From Scolanthus callimorphus (Eukaryota > Cnidaria > Anthozoa > Actiniaria > Edwardsiidae), in the NCBI GenBank assembly GCA_033964015.1, contig CM066923.1, forward strand, positions 1,550,001-1,614,000: a stretch of DNA of 64,000 nucleotides, read 5' to 3'. Positions 22,301 through 33,700 of this stretch are shown here, one piece after another (position 1 is the stretch's first letter; every line of letters starts with the position of its first letter). The translations under genes were made by a program, and so were the position numbers. The notes beneath the pieces were generated by a model that made no database searches, was not told the DNA's origin, and saw only the letters and a list, made by a program, of their open reading frames with translations.

Positions 22301-25300
22301 ACCTAAGTTTCATACTTGTATTTTTGCTGTTCTGGAAATATTTAGGTAGGAAATCAAAAAAGAATGATGAAGATTTGGATGATGACAACCCTTGTGCAAG
22401 ATGTTTCTCCAATGTTCATCCAGATTCAGTGAGTAGTGTGCATGTATTTCTCTACCTTTCTCGACCTTTTCCTGCACTCATTTGGTGTTGTGTGTTTCAG
22501 GCCTTATGGCCTTGATTTTCTGATTAATGTTAAAAGAAATGTTATGCCAAGGAAATTGTTCAGAAAGAATTATTGCTAGTTTTTAAGGCCCTTATCACAT
22601 TGTAAAAAGAGGAAAGCAGGCATGGCTAAAGAAAACGTACAGGACATCAAATTGTTAGATGGGTACTTAATACTTTTACCTGAAAGGAGCTGTAATGTGT
22701 GTTTCCAAAAAATATCCATACCCCCCTACGGAAGGGATTGGAAATTCCAGAGGGGTGGGGGGGTCAATTTACCTGATCTTTTCCATACAAACACTGTATT
22801 TTTCTTCGGAAATTCCAGAGGGGAGGGGGGGTCATTTCTCAACACCCTTCCGTGTGGGGGGGGGGGGGGGGTATGGATATTTTTTGGAAACACACAATCA
22901 AAGAAAGGACTGATTATTTTAACCATCCAAGGGAAACACCAAAACACATTGAATTCTTTGGAATTATAGATATTTGTAATAATAATAATAATAGCATAAT
23001 AATAATAATGTAGTAATTCATATAGTGCTACATTTTACACATGCCACATTGAGAGAGTTTAATGAAATTGATTTTTTTTTCATGACTCTGATTTAATGCC
23101 CCTAGACCTTAGTGATGCTCTGGTCATTTCATAATAGATATTAAACATTATATTTTGCTGTACAGATTTTGCTGTGCGATAAATGTGATGCTGCATACCA
23201 CACAGCTTGTCTCCGTCCACCTCTCATGACGATACCACAAGGGGACTGGTTCTGTCCATTCTGTCAGCAGGTAATTTAAATATTGTTCCCTTATTACTGG
23301 TCCAAGCATTTTGATGTTTTGTTTTTGCTGTTATTGCTAATTAGTGGATATGTAAACTGTAGAAAGCAGTTCAGACTCCAAACACCAACAGACAACCTTA
23401 CATAGTACTTAACAGTATTCAGGGCTCAAAAGTGTGATGGTGTATAAAAAATATATAGGTTACCATATTTCCTCAAAAAAAAGTCTCCCTGACAGAGTGG
23501 AAATGACCTGCTAAAATCACTAAATTTCAAATAGTAAGGTCAAGTTAACTCAGATAAGCTTGATCTTTTGCATACAGACTCCTTGTCTGATTAAAAACAA
23601 AATATCAAAAATGCCTTTTTTCTAATGGATCTGTCTTTGAGATATTAGGCTTTAAACTTTGGTTTCTGTACCATTTTATGGGAGAATTCATACTTTCATC
23701 AGGAATTATGCAAACTTTGTTCAATCATATCTAAAATTCATATTCTTCAAATGTCTTCAAAATTTGGAATTATGTGTTTGATGATAGAAACATTTTCATT
23801 TTTTGGTCATTTCAGCTCTGTTGCCTCCCCTACCACCCCTAATAAGCACATCAAAGTCACAATTTGTTCAAGTGTTGTCATGATATGTCTATATATTTAT
23901 GTGTTGTCATGATATGTCTATATATTTATGTGTTGTTGTTGATATGTCTATATATTTATGTTGTTGTGATATGTCTAATTACTCAAGCGATTCCGCGCGC
24001 TGATTGGTCAAGACGTTCGGAATATTTTGCTTTATTCACCTGTAGGTGAATATAACATTGAAAGCATTTGGGATCGTGTGTGCAGTTTATTACGATAAAC
24101 TAAAAAAATACCCCTAAATCCGATTTTTTTTGTCAAAAATATTTAGCATCGCTTGAGTAATTATACCAAAACAATTAGTCGCCTCAGGCTCCGTAAATAT
24201 TGGCGAATAGTCGATAATTCGCCGATAATCGCCGACGTCACCTTCGGCGACTAATTGTTAAATATTGATGTGTTGTCATGATATGTCTATATATTTATGT
24301 GTTGTCATGATATGTCGTCTATATTTATGTGTTGTTGTGATATGTCTATATATTTATGTGTTGTTGTTGTCCAGCTGGTGCTGCTAGAGAGACTAAAGGA
24401 GAAAAGGGACCGCTTGGTGCAGAGACAAAGACTACGTGCTCGGCAGGCAAAGAGGTGTGTGCCTGAGGACTGGTTGTACTGGTGACTTACCCACCCTCCC
24501 CCAGGTCTCTATGACTTGTCTAATAATCTCCCCGTGCTAGTACCCCAAGGGAGAAGCCAGGGCGTTTTTTGTTTCTGTGTTTTCCATGTTTGAAGATTTC
24601 TGTTATGAGGTTTTCATGGAAACGGAAATGTAAAAATAAAACATGATTTACTGGATCCTCAAGTGCCCCTGTTCTTAGAGTTGTTGTTAGATATTTTTCC
24701 TCAGTTGAAATTGTTATTATTGTGTAGCTGACAGAACAATTGAGCTGCCTGGCATTTCTTTTCCACAAATTACTGGCCAAAATACTGCCCCATCTTGTCT
24801 CCTTACCTGGTATTTTCCAGTACCCAGTACATTTTCCATATACCAGTATTAGCAACACGTTATTTGCCATTTTCAGATCTCCAGCAAATCTGCCAGATCT
24901 TGTCCCTAGCCTGTAAGATAAATTATGAGCAGACACTCAAAATATGAATGAGTAAGTGACTTGGCTGCATTATCCTCGAAAACACACTAACCTTGAGATG
25001 GTTTCTTAGGTTGTGCAAGCATGGTATCAACTTGTCCAATATTCTGCAGGTAAGATCAAAATCTTAACCTATTGGATGTACCTTCATGTTTGTTTCAACT
25101 TGAGGGTGTGGTATATGGTATAGGGTAGGGTACGATACAGTTTCAGTTTTCTCACTTTTTGGAGCCTGAAAATTCACATTTTTTTCATTTTTCGGGCCAC
25201 CTTACAACGTGACCCCAAATACCTGGGTGCTGACAGACACTGGAATTATTTTTGTTGTGCTATGATGAGTGTCTGGAAAATCTGATGCTGTTCACTCGAA

Positions 25301-28297
25301 AGTCAAAGTATGAAATACTACCGTTTGCTTTCAACCCTGAAGCTTGACAATTTTTTCGCGTAGGTTTACGTTTCACTAGCGTGCACGTTTTGTCGAGAAG
25401 TAGTCGCGTATCTCGCTCGCTGATTGGCTTAAAAATAACGGTCATAACAGCAGCCAATCAGAGAGCGAGAAACGCGACAACTTCTCGACAAAAACGCTCA
25501 ATTCATATTTTGCTGTTCACTCGAAAGTCAAAGTATGAAATACTACCGTTTGCTTTCAACCCTGAAGCTTGACAATTTTTTCGCGTAGGTTTACGTTTCT
25601 CTAGCGTGCACGTTTTGTCGAGAAGTAGTCGCGTTTCTCGCTCGCTGATTGGCTTAAAAATAACGGTTGTAACAGCAGCCAATCAGAGAGCGAGAAACGC
25701 AACAACTTCTCGACAAAACGTGCACGTTTGAAACGTAAACCTACGCGAAAAAATCGTCAAGCTTCAGGGTTGAAAGCAAATGGTATTAAAAAAGGACGGG
25801 ATTGTTAAGACCCCTTTTGGTGAATAAAGTATATGTTCATAACTGGACTTCTTGTACATGCATGCTAGGCCGTGGAAAAAAACCGTCAGGGATGGGACCA
25901 TTTCATATAGCACGTTAGCTTTCACACAAGGTTAATTCCTTATCTCCTCTCTGTTGAACTTAGTGCTACGCGGCCACAGGCTTGCCTGAACATCTACATA
26001 TATTCACTTCATTACCGCGACCATAACATCTAATAAACCCCGACCTGCTCCCAGTCTGACCTGGATAGCTCAGCTGGCAGAGCATCGGATGTACAATTCC
26101 GGAGGTCGTGGGTTCGAATCCCTCTCGGGGTCAGAGATTTTTTCTCTTTCTCCGCTTATTCTTACGCTCATAAGCACACATGGGACCATTTCATTAGCAC
26201 GTTAGCTTTCACACAAGGTAAATTCCTTATCTCCACTCTGTTGAACTTAGTGCTACGCGGCCACAGGCTTGCCTGAACATCTACATATATTCACTTCATT
26301 ACCGCGACCATAACATCTAATAAACCCCGACCTGCTCCCAGTCTGACCTGGATAGCTCAGCTGGCAGAGCATCGGATGTACAATTCCGGAGGTCGTGGGT
26401 TCGAATCCCTCTCGGGTCAGAGATTTTTTCTCTTTCTCCGCTTATTAGGGCTAACGCTCATAAGCACACATGGGACCATTTCATTAGCACGTTAGCTTTC
26501 ACACAAGGTTAATTCCTTATCTCCACTCTGTTGAACTTAGTGCTACGCGGCCACAGGCTTGCCTGAACATCTACATACCGTCAGGGATAACCTTTTTACA
26601 TTGGTCTGTAAAAACGTGGAACGTCGCAAAATTTTCTGTTTACTATGCAAACCTTACACGAGTTGTTTACACGGACCTTGCAAACAAGCTGCGGTAGAGC
26701 TGTTATCCAAACTAGGCTTCGTAACTAATTTATGAACTCCGTTTTCTCTTCTCCAACAGGGTGAAAGCGAAGACGAGGCAGTCGAAGCTCAGATCCGACG
26801 TTCGGGGCGCTCTCGGAAAACAGTCGACTACACATTCAAGGAATTTGATGAAGAAATCGATGATGCTGTCCAGAGAGATAAGAAACGGCTGAGTTACTTT
26901 CAGGAAGAAATGAACGGACATCCAACAGGAAAACCTGCCTTTGCGGTCGACAAATTCTACGGTTTGGGAGCAGAACGCTCAAATCATCAAAACCAACAGC
27001 AAATCCAGCGAAAATCCCGTCGTCTCCAAGACCTGGATTCTATAAGTGATTCCGATTCTAAGACGAGTGAATACGAGTACGATGGGAGTGACGACGAGCA
27101 GCCGAAGAGACCCGAGCGGCATGTTTATCTGCGTCGGCATTACCGAATAGAGGACGACGACGAGGATGAGGAAGAGGTCGGGAATGAAAGTGGTAAAGAG
27201 GAAAAGAGAGAGGATAAAGACAACCAGATCACAGGAAAGGAAAAGGATGACAATGAAAATGGATCTCTTAGTGATGCCTCTATGTCACCGACTAAAAAAC
27301 CCAAATTAGAAGGCGCAGAGAGTGAAGAGGACGTCAAGTCTGACCAGTCAGGCTTCTCCAAAACCAACCAAAGGAGGAGAAGGATCGAGAAAAAGAAAAG
27401 CCATGCCTTCCCTCTCCTACAGGGAAACCTCATGTCACCTCGCCCAAGTCAGACAAGATCGATCCGTTGTTAGACTCGCTAGGGTTTGGTGCATTAGGAT
27501 CGTCCTTCTCCACCTCCGAGGGCTACAGCAGCTCGAATAGACCCCCAGACGCATATGGCGCATTCAGTCCCACATCTCCGGACCGCCGGTTGCCATTAAG
27601 ACCCGATACCTACCGCGGATCCTTTAGTCCAACTGCAACGCCAACAGATGGGCATTATCCGATGGGATACCCTTCCCCCTCGCCCAAAATGGGCGTGCCC
27701 TCTAGCCCCCTCTCTAGGGTCCCATCCGACACACGCTATGGTGCGTTCTCTTCTTACGGTCAAAGTTCACATTACGGAAACTACTTCAACTATAATCAAA
27801 CAGACTTCAGTGCTACTAACCCCGCTACTGGGAGCTTTGCGGTCTCCCCAAGAGGGGTACCACCATCATATAATCAAGCAATGAACACTAGACAATTCAC
27901 AGGAGGTTACAATCGCAGTATTTCGAACAGAGAGACTTCTGCATTCAGTCAGACCCCCCAGTCGCCTTCGTACAACCAAACTGGATCATCAGTACCGGCC
28001 TCTCCATTTGCATCAGGGTCTTACCCGGGTTACACCCAGCCATATTCGAGCTCTGCTGGGGCTCCTAAAGGCTTTTACCCTGGAACTAATGCTGCTTATG
28101 GGTATACTCAGCCGCGTTTCATGCCTCCAGATGACCCTTTTGGTGCTATATCAGGAGGCTATGGCAGCCAGGGTTTGCCTTCTGTAGGAGCGTCTAGATC
28201 TTCTAGTTGGCCAGGAGGGCAGGGCCCGGGGACAGGCGTGTACTTCCCTCAGCAGTCTAGCATGAGTAACTCGGCAGGGCAGCAAGGGTTTAGCTGA
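19347..28297 (+). CDS. RSF1: RSF1-like remodelling and spacing factor (PHD-finger protein), ten exons
   Basis: Nuclear histone-binding subunit that partners ISWI ATPase in chromatin spacing. Exons: 19347-19556, 20319-20413, 21335-21427, 21712-21920, 22121-22254, 22346-22428, 23166-23270, 24375-24454, 25010-25049, 26760-28297; all introns are GT-AG and phases agree. The N-terminal module ([52 protein letters not shown]) matches RSF1. The PHD finger is complete over exons 6-7: CARC, CDKC, YHTAC, FCPFC. Exon 10 opens with [23 protein letters not shown], the segment after the PHD in RSF1, then acidic stretches and a SYG/SYNQ-rich tail. The long central region of vertebrate RSF1 is absent. Exon 1 needs a one-base shift near 19435 and exon 10 two near 27350 and 27405; with exons 2-9 intact, sequence error is likelier than gene death. 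Confidence 0.88.
22696..22896. mobile_element. Complete G-tract MITE in RSF1 intron 6
   Basis: The left end TGTGTGTTTCCAAAAAATAT and the following CCATACCCCC reappear inverted at the right end (GGGGGTATGGATATTTTTTG ... GAAACACACA). Interior: two AAATTCCAGAGGGG boxes, each followed by a G-run. The right half matches 1-168. No protein is encoded, and the frames that cross it are homopolymer artefacts. Confidence 0.75.
23976..24163. mobile_element. MITE with 15-bp TIRs TAATTACTCAAGCGA
   Basis: TAATTACTCAAGCGA at 23976-23990 is exactly inverted at 24149-24163. The internal 158 bp are non-coding. It lies within the minisatellite, whose units flank it, so it inserted into the array. Confidence 0.75.
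24170..24259. mobile_element. 90-bp palindromic element, TIR AACAATTAGTCGCC
   Basis: AACAATTAGTCGCC at 24170-24183 is exactly inverted at 24246-24259, with GGCGA/TCGCC motifs in between. It sits six bases from the preceding MITE. Confidence 0.65.
25289..25790. mobile_element. Foldback MITE plus a tandem partial copy in RSF1 intron 9
   Basis: TGTTCACTCGAAAGTCAAAG occurs at 25289 and 25514 (period 225). From 25530 the second copy forms a near-complete hairpin: GTTTGCTTTCAACCCTGAAG and CGCGTAGGTTTACGTTTC are mirrored as GAAACGTAAACCTACGCG and CTTCAGGGTTGAAAGCAAA by 25790. The loop holds GCTGATTGGCT and AGCCAATCAG (CCAAT-box-like). No coding capacity. Confidence 0.75.
26058..26133 (+). tRNA. tRNA-like sequence, array unit 1
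   Basis: 76 nt with a perfect A-box TAGCTCAGCTGG and B-box GGTTCGAATCC. The D-arm folds (GCTC/GAGC). The anticodon stem TCGGA/TCCGG leaves an eight-base loop, so the anticodon cannot be assigned, and the acceptor stem has a G-G mismatch. It may be a tRNA pseudogene or tRNA-derived SINE head; Pol III transcription is plausible. Confidence 0.45.
26345..26419 (+). tRNA. tRNA-like sequence, array unit 2
   Basis: Same as unit 1 but one G shorter at the 3' side (CTCGGGTCA), which closes the acceptor stem to seven pairs including two wobbles. A- and B-boxes are intact. The anticodon loop is still eight bases. Confidence 0.45.
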
Positions 28298-30764
28298 TAC
28301 CATTGGGAGTGTCATGTACCAGCTCTCAGTACAAGTCTTGCTATATTATAGTAGCCATAGCGTGAAAGGGTGCAACTCATTGGACATCCTGTCTCGAAAG
28401 CGATTGTCAAGCGGGAAAGAATGGGGTGGATATGCGGGATTGCAAACTAAAGTAGTGCGCTCGTAGTTAACGGGTCGTTTGACTCTTGTACGGGAGGAGA
28501 TAAATGATTTAGGAGCAATGGGACAGATTGTCTGATTTTCATTCGCTACGGTAGAGTTTTTTGTCACTTCCTATCCTCGCGTCTGATCAAGGTCACGGGG
28601 TCAAGTGTTCCTCCAGGTCGACGTCCAATGCCCAGATGACGGGGCGAAGATATATCCATATTCTAACAGTTTGTTGAGTGATTTCTTTCGAATAACAGTG
28701 GAGAAAATTCCCTCTAGAAAGCCATCACTGGCTTGAATCGACGCGAAATATAAGCTTAATTCTTATTAGCCGATAGTTGCTGGAGGGAAATGAAAGCTTC
28801 GTTTTGATTGGCCCGTGATCAAGAACTTCCCACCTAGTGACGTTGATCAGACGCGGGTGTAGCAAGTGCAACGTACTCCAGCGTAGCGGATGAGAGTCAG
28901 GTTTTTGGACAGCAAGCGCTAGTTTTTTATACTACTCACTACGGTTTCCCTGGGACTCAGGGATTCTACTCAACGTACCAAAAACCTCTAAAAAGCACTG
29001 ATTGAATCCAGATTTTGACATTACCTGTTTGGAACATTCAATCGTAAAGGCAAACGGAGCGGAGTTCGCGTTGTAATCTAAAAGGAGAAAGCTCTTGGAA
29101 AGTTTTAACCAGGAAAAGGGAGATACTTTCCCTCAAGACTAGGATTGACATTTTTATCAACCTCGTCGAAAGGCGACCATAAAACTTTGTCGCCAACATA
29201 TAATTTTGGTCGCCAGTTTTGTGTATTGTACTCAAGAAGTTATTAGGTCACCAACCGGGTGAGTCGGTCGCCAAAACAAGAATCTTGAATTAACGGCCAG
29301 TTGGTCGCAATTTCAAGCTTTGAATCAAACTTGAATATCATCCTTGTTTACAGGTATACATTTGCTTCACTAAGTTATCAGGTAGTATTGACAGAACATT
29401 GCGCCTAAAATTATGTTTTGGCGACTTTTTATAAAAGTCATGGCTCAAGAAACAATCGGCACGACATTAATCGCTCTATAAGAATGATCGAATCGTGTAT
29501 AGATTGTAAACCTTAAAAATCGACGGTACGCTTTGTTGACGACATTAAAGAGCCCCACTAAGCCGCCATTTTGTACGCCTAGGAGAATAGAGAGTAAGAG
29601 AAAGAATCCATTTCCGTCGGCTTATTTAGAGAATACTGTGCAATATTTTTGGGTTTATTCAGTAAACGTAATATTATATTTCGTTTATGGATGGTTATTT
29701 CTGATTTCTGCACGTAATTTTTATTCTAATTTCGATATAAACAAAAACAAAGGAGTGACGGAATGGGGCTCTTTAATTTCCAGCTCTTACCTATATTCCA
29801 ATCGCATAACTTACGTTCTATACAATGTTTTTCTCTTGTTAATATGTAAATACATATTTCTATATAACGTTCCATATGAATATAGCGATTTCAATGCATG
29901 TGTAAGGCCACAAATATTGATATTCAAATTTTAAAATTAACCACCATGAGTGCTCTCAAATCGTCATTTTAAATGCTGATTGTAATCCATAATTGTATAG
30001 TAATGCATATACAAAGAAATCGTTTTAATAATCTACGCATACAGAGTCATGTTCCCTAATTACATTAGCCCGCAAATTATTAATTGTTGGCGCCTAGTAA
30101 AAACGGAAAAGCCGCATTCGACACTTAGGCCTTGTCTCTGTGACATCAATTGCATTAATTGGGCGCAAAACTCAAACTTGGTGATCTTTTCGGTTTTATT
30201 AATAAAACAACGTAATCCTTCACTTGCCGTTAACTAATTTTTCATAGAACCATCCACTTAAATGCAGCGGAATTCTACTGACGTCATTTCCCCACCAAAA
30301 ACTGTTAATTTGACAATTTCAAAAATATTTATTTTCTTTTTCACGAGTTCTGTTGATGTGCGAAATATGAGGGTGGCTTGGCAGAGTTGTCAAAAGTTAT
30401 TAAAAAAGCACCGATTTAGACTGCGTTTTAGCCCACCGTGTTGCGTGACATGGGTTGCCACCGAAACGCATAAGGTACCTGCTATCAACAGGTGTTACAG
30501 AGAGTGAATTTAAAATTCACAAGAAAGTTTCAAACTGGTCTCCTTAAAACCTTGATAGAAAAAGACTACCATAGATAATGAATTTCTAATGTTATGCTTT
30601 CGCGCTTGCAGGCCACATTTTCTGAGAGGTTTCAATAAATTTGACGCTAGATTCAGAGAGCAAATAAGGGTATTTTGGGCCATGTTGCTGTCCGACCATC
30701 ATGCTCTTCGAATTAGACTACCCCTTAAAATAGTTCGCACTTTCTATACAGAAAAATATCGAAG
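28298..30764. other. RSF1 3' region and spacer before the Serinc gene
   Basis: No coding gene is recognised. GCGTCTGATCAAGGTCAC near 28579 is mirrored by GTGACGTTGATCAGACGC near 28837, suggesting a small TIR element over the RSF1 3' UTR. A TTAA-bounded MITE is at 29545-29776. The rest is unique AT-rich sequence. Confidence 0.4.
29545..29776. mobile_element. TTAA-bounded MITE, copy 1
   Basis: Begins TTAAAGAGCCCCACTAAGCC and ends GGAATGGGGCTCTTTAA. A relative with the same layout, including CCATTTTGT, AAAGAATCCATTTCC and AACAAAGGAGTG, is at 56503-56736. TTAA at both ends is the target-site signature of the piggyBac superfamily, but no transposase is present. Confidence 0.7.
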
Positions 30765-33700
30765 ATGTCTTCTTCAAATCGCAAAGCAATTCCGCCAAGG
30801 CTGCCTGGACGAGATATCGAGTCACTAACTAAAGATGTTGAAAACACGAACTGTTTTTGGCGCGAAGACTGCTGTTGCTGCTGCTGTGCGATTTGTGGCT
30901 TCAAGCGTTCGACCGTCACACGTATCAACTATACGATGTTTTTATTTACAGGGACAATCATCTGTTTCGTATCTTTAGTACCAAACCTTCGCCAACGGCT
31001 GGATAGAATACCAGGATTTTGTACAGAACTTTTAAAGCCCGAGTCTTGTGATAACCTGGCCGGGTACTCGGCAGTTTATCGCGTCTGTTTCGCTATGAGT
31101 GTGTTTTATTTCATCATGTCTCTAGTGGTAATCGGGATAGAGACGGAAGACGAGTGTAGAGCCAAATTCCATAATGGTTTCTGGTATATCAAGATTCTGT
31201 TAATTGTAGGTAAGTTTCTAAAAGGGGCATCGCGCGTCGTTATAAACTCAAATTCATTTCCAGGTAGGCCATTGCGGACTTCAATCTGACATAGCACATG
31301 ATCAATCTGGGCCTTTGATAGATAACGCCGCTCCATCAGTGATCATGACGAACAGAACATACATTTAAAGTTGAATATTTTTCTCCTAACAAAATTCAAA
31401 TTAGTTGGCTCATTCTGTCCTTTCCTCCGCCCCTCAAAATTTCGCCAAGGGTACCACTAGCGCAGCACAATTTCGACCCCAAGTTTGCCCCAGCTATTAA
31501 GGGGAGTGGATAAATGACGGAAAATGGGCCAAGATGTTGTTTGTACAAATTTGTTATTGGTAACATTTGTGGTGATAATTAACCATTATCCTGCGAGATT
31601 GCGCAGAATATCGTCTGATACTTAGCCGACGAGGGACGAAGTCCCGAGTTGGCTAACATCAGACGATATTCTGCAAAATCGAGCAGGATAATGGTTTTAT
31701 TATTCAGCACACCGATAGCACAAAAACCCCCGAAGAACATGACTTTTGTGTATTATTTACGAGCTCAAAACATCATATTTCCCTCAGAGACGGATATCGC
31801 AGGATAGCTGTCATGTACAGAAGACAGCTATTGGCGTTCCAATGACCATATTTGGGCAGTGCATCGATGTGCTAAATAATGAGTAATAACCGTGGTAGTA
31901 ACGAAGGAGAGACAGCGGTGGTGATAAGAAGGGAGGGTCACAATATCTATCGCCATTGATATTGTGCCCCTCCGTGCTGGTACGAGAAATGTTCTCCCCA
32001 TCAGAGCGTACTGTACTACCCCAGAGTCGCCCTATGTAAGGTAATCCGGAATCCGACTTTTTGTTAGCTTTGGAATCCGGAATCCGTAGAATGGAATCCG
32101 GAATCCATATAGCAGGAATCCAGAATCCAAACGCCTTAAGAATCCGGAATCCAAGAATTTATTCAGATAAGGAATCCGGATTCTTTGAGAGTTATGGAAT
32201 CCGGAATCCACTTGTATGGAATCCGGAATCCAGTAGGTTGGAATCCGGAATACAAGTGCTGGAATCCGGAATACAAGATCTGCTTGGATTACCTTACATG
32301 GGGCGACCAGAGAGAAGAGGCTCGGGGTAAGCGCGCTTTGCGTGAGGACGTTATCAACTCCTGACCTCCTCTCTGTGATCCCATATTTGCAGGGCTTACC
32401 GCAGGGAGTTTCTTCATCCCTCATCGCGGCCATTTTCACGTGTTCTGGTTGTACGTGGGATTGGCTGGAGGGTTTCTCTTTATTCTGATACAACTGTTAC
32501 TTTTGATCGACTTTGCACATTGTTGGAATGACTCGTGGGTCAACAAGATGGAGTCTTCGCAGAACAGATGTATCGCTAGAAGCTGGTGAGTTTGACCGTC
32601 ACGCCGCGGGAATCATCCGATATCCATATTTTTGTGAGCTTTCGAATACGGATCGGAATCCAGCTATCTATTGGAAGCCGGACTCTGGAATCCGGAATCC
32701 AGCTTTTTTGTGAACTTGGAATCAGTCCAGAGGCTGCAATCTAGAACCCGATTAGCTCTTAGATTCCCTTGGGGCGGCGCCTTTATGAAAAGGGAGTTGG
32801 CTTTTTCAACAACTCCAAAGAGAATCTTACGATTTCTTTTATCCCATTTAGGTATTTCGCTCTTGTAGGATCTGCTATGTTCCTTTACTTCCTGTCCATA
32901 CTTGCTGTGGCGCTATTTTATATCTTCTTTGCTCACCATCCAAGCTGTAAGACCAACCGATTCTTCATCACGTTCAACCTCGTCCACTGTGTTATCGCTA
33001 CTGTCATATCTCTGTTACCGCCTGTACAAAGAGCTCAGTCCGGCACAGGTTAGTGGATTGTAAAAACACGGATCACGCCATGCGCTGCAGCAATACCGTG
33101 ATAACCAATGTCGATGTTACTCACTGTGACTAAAGAAATTCTATATCAAGTACTTATCGTGTCACAAACAAAGCGCATCCCGATACTGAAGCAAAGCCGC
33201 TTATAACTTCTAGAAGGGGGTCGTCATAGAATACTGTGTGACACTAGTTTGAACGGTGAATGGGGCCGAAACATGTGGGACATATATATAATCTTTCTAA
33301 TAGTAATGAGGGGGCCTTTACGCTTCCCCCTTAACTTATAACACTGTTGGTTTTTGGGGCTGAAATAACGTTTAATTTGCCCCGAACAACATCGTGGAAG
33401 AGAGAAGAGAGAAGAAGGGTAGATCGTTGTTGACAATAAATAACTGTAAGTGTAAGACATAGAGCAGATTTCGTATGACTGTGAAAAGTCTGTTAGTCTG
33501 CTGTAGACACAGAATGAAATCGCGTAGTCGCGACACGGTCGCAGCGCGGCACAACTTTGTCCTTTGAATATTGTAATGACAAAAAATAAAAATAATAATT
33601 TTAAAAAAAACTTTGTCGCGGCACTTTTCACAGTCATACGAAATCTGCTTTAAACCATCCGTAGTAATGCGTGTCTAGATCTCTAAGTTGCATTACATAC

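Larger units (their letters stand above)
23872..24373. repeat. 27-bp minisatellite (TGTTGTCATGATATGTCTATATATTTA), split by insertions
   Basis: Three to four units at 23872-23975 and four at 24265-24373 carry the core CATGATATGTCTATATA. The stretch between them is two small palindromic elements. The array abuts the acceptor of RSF1 exon 8 (TTGTTGTTGTCCAG), so array length may shift the branch-point distance. Confidence 0.8.
25893..26577. repeat. Tandem array of ~289-bp units containing a tRNA-like sequence
   Basis: TGGGACCATTTCAT starts units at 25893, 26181 and 26471 (periods 288 and 290); the third is cut at about 26577 after CATCTACATA. Units are nearly identical, so the array is recent. 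The first two each contain one tRNA-like sequence followed by a T-run (GATTTTTTCTC) that could end Pol III transcription. Confidence 0.85.

Noticed and set aside
22622..22969. Gly/Phe-rich frames in RSF1 intron 6
   Set aside because: Produced by G-runs of the MITE at 22696-22896.
26058..26419. Functional tRNA genes
   Set aside because: Pol III boxes are intact but the anticodon loop has eight bases and the T-stem a mismatch, so they are kept only as tRNA-like.
27140..27433. Hydrophobic minus-strand frame opposite RSF1 exon 10
   Set aside because: It is antisense to acidic, serine-rich coding sequence, which reads as leucine/serine; no support.
29533..29934. 133-residue frame with hydrophobic segments
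   Set aside because: Its first half lies in the TTAA-bounded MITE and the rest is AT-rich spacer; no motif.
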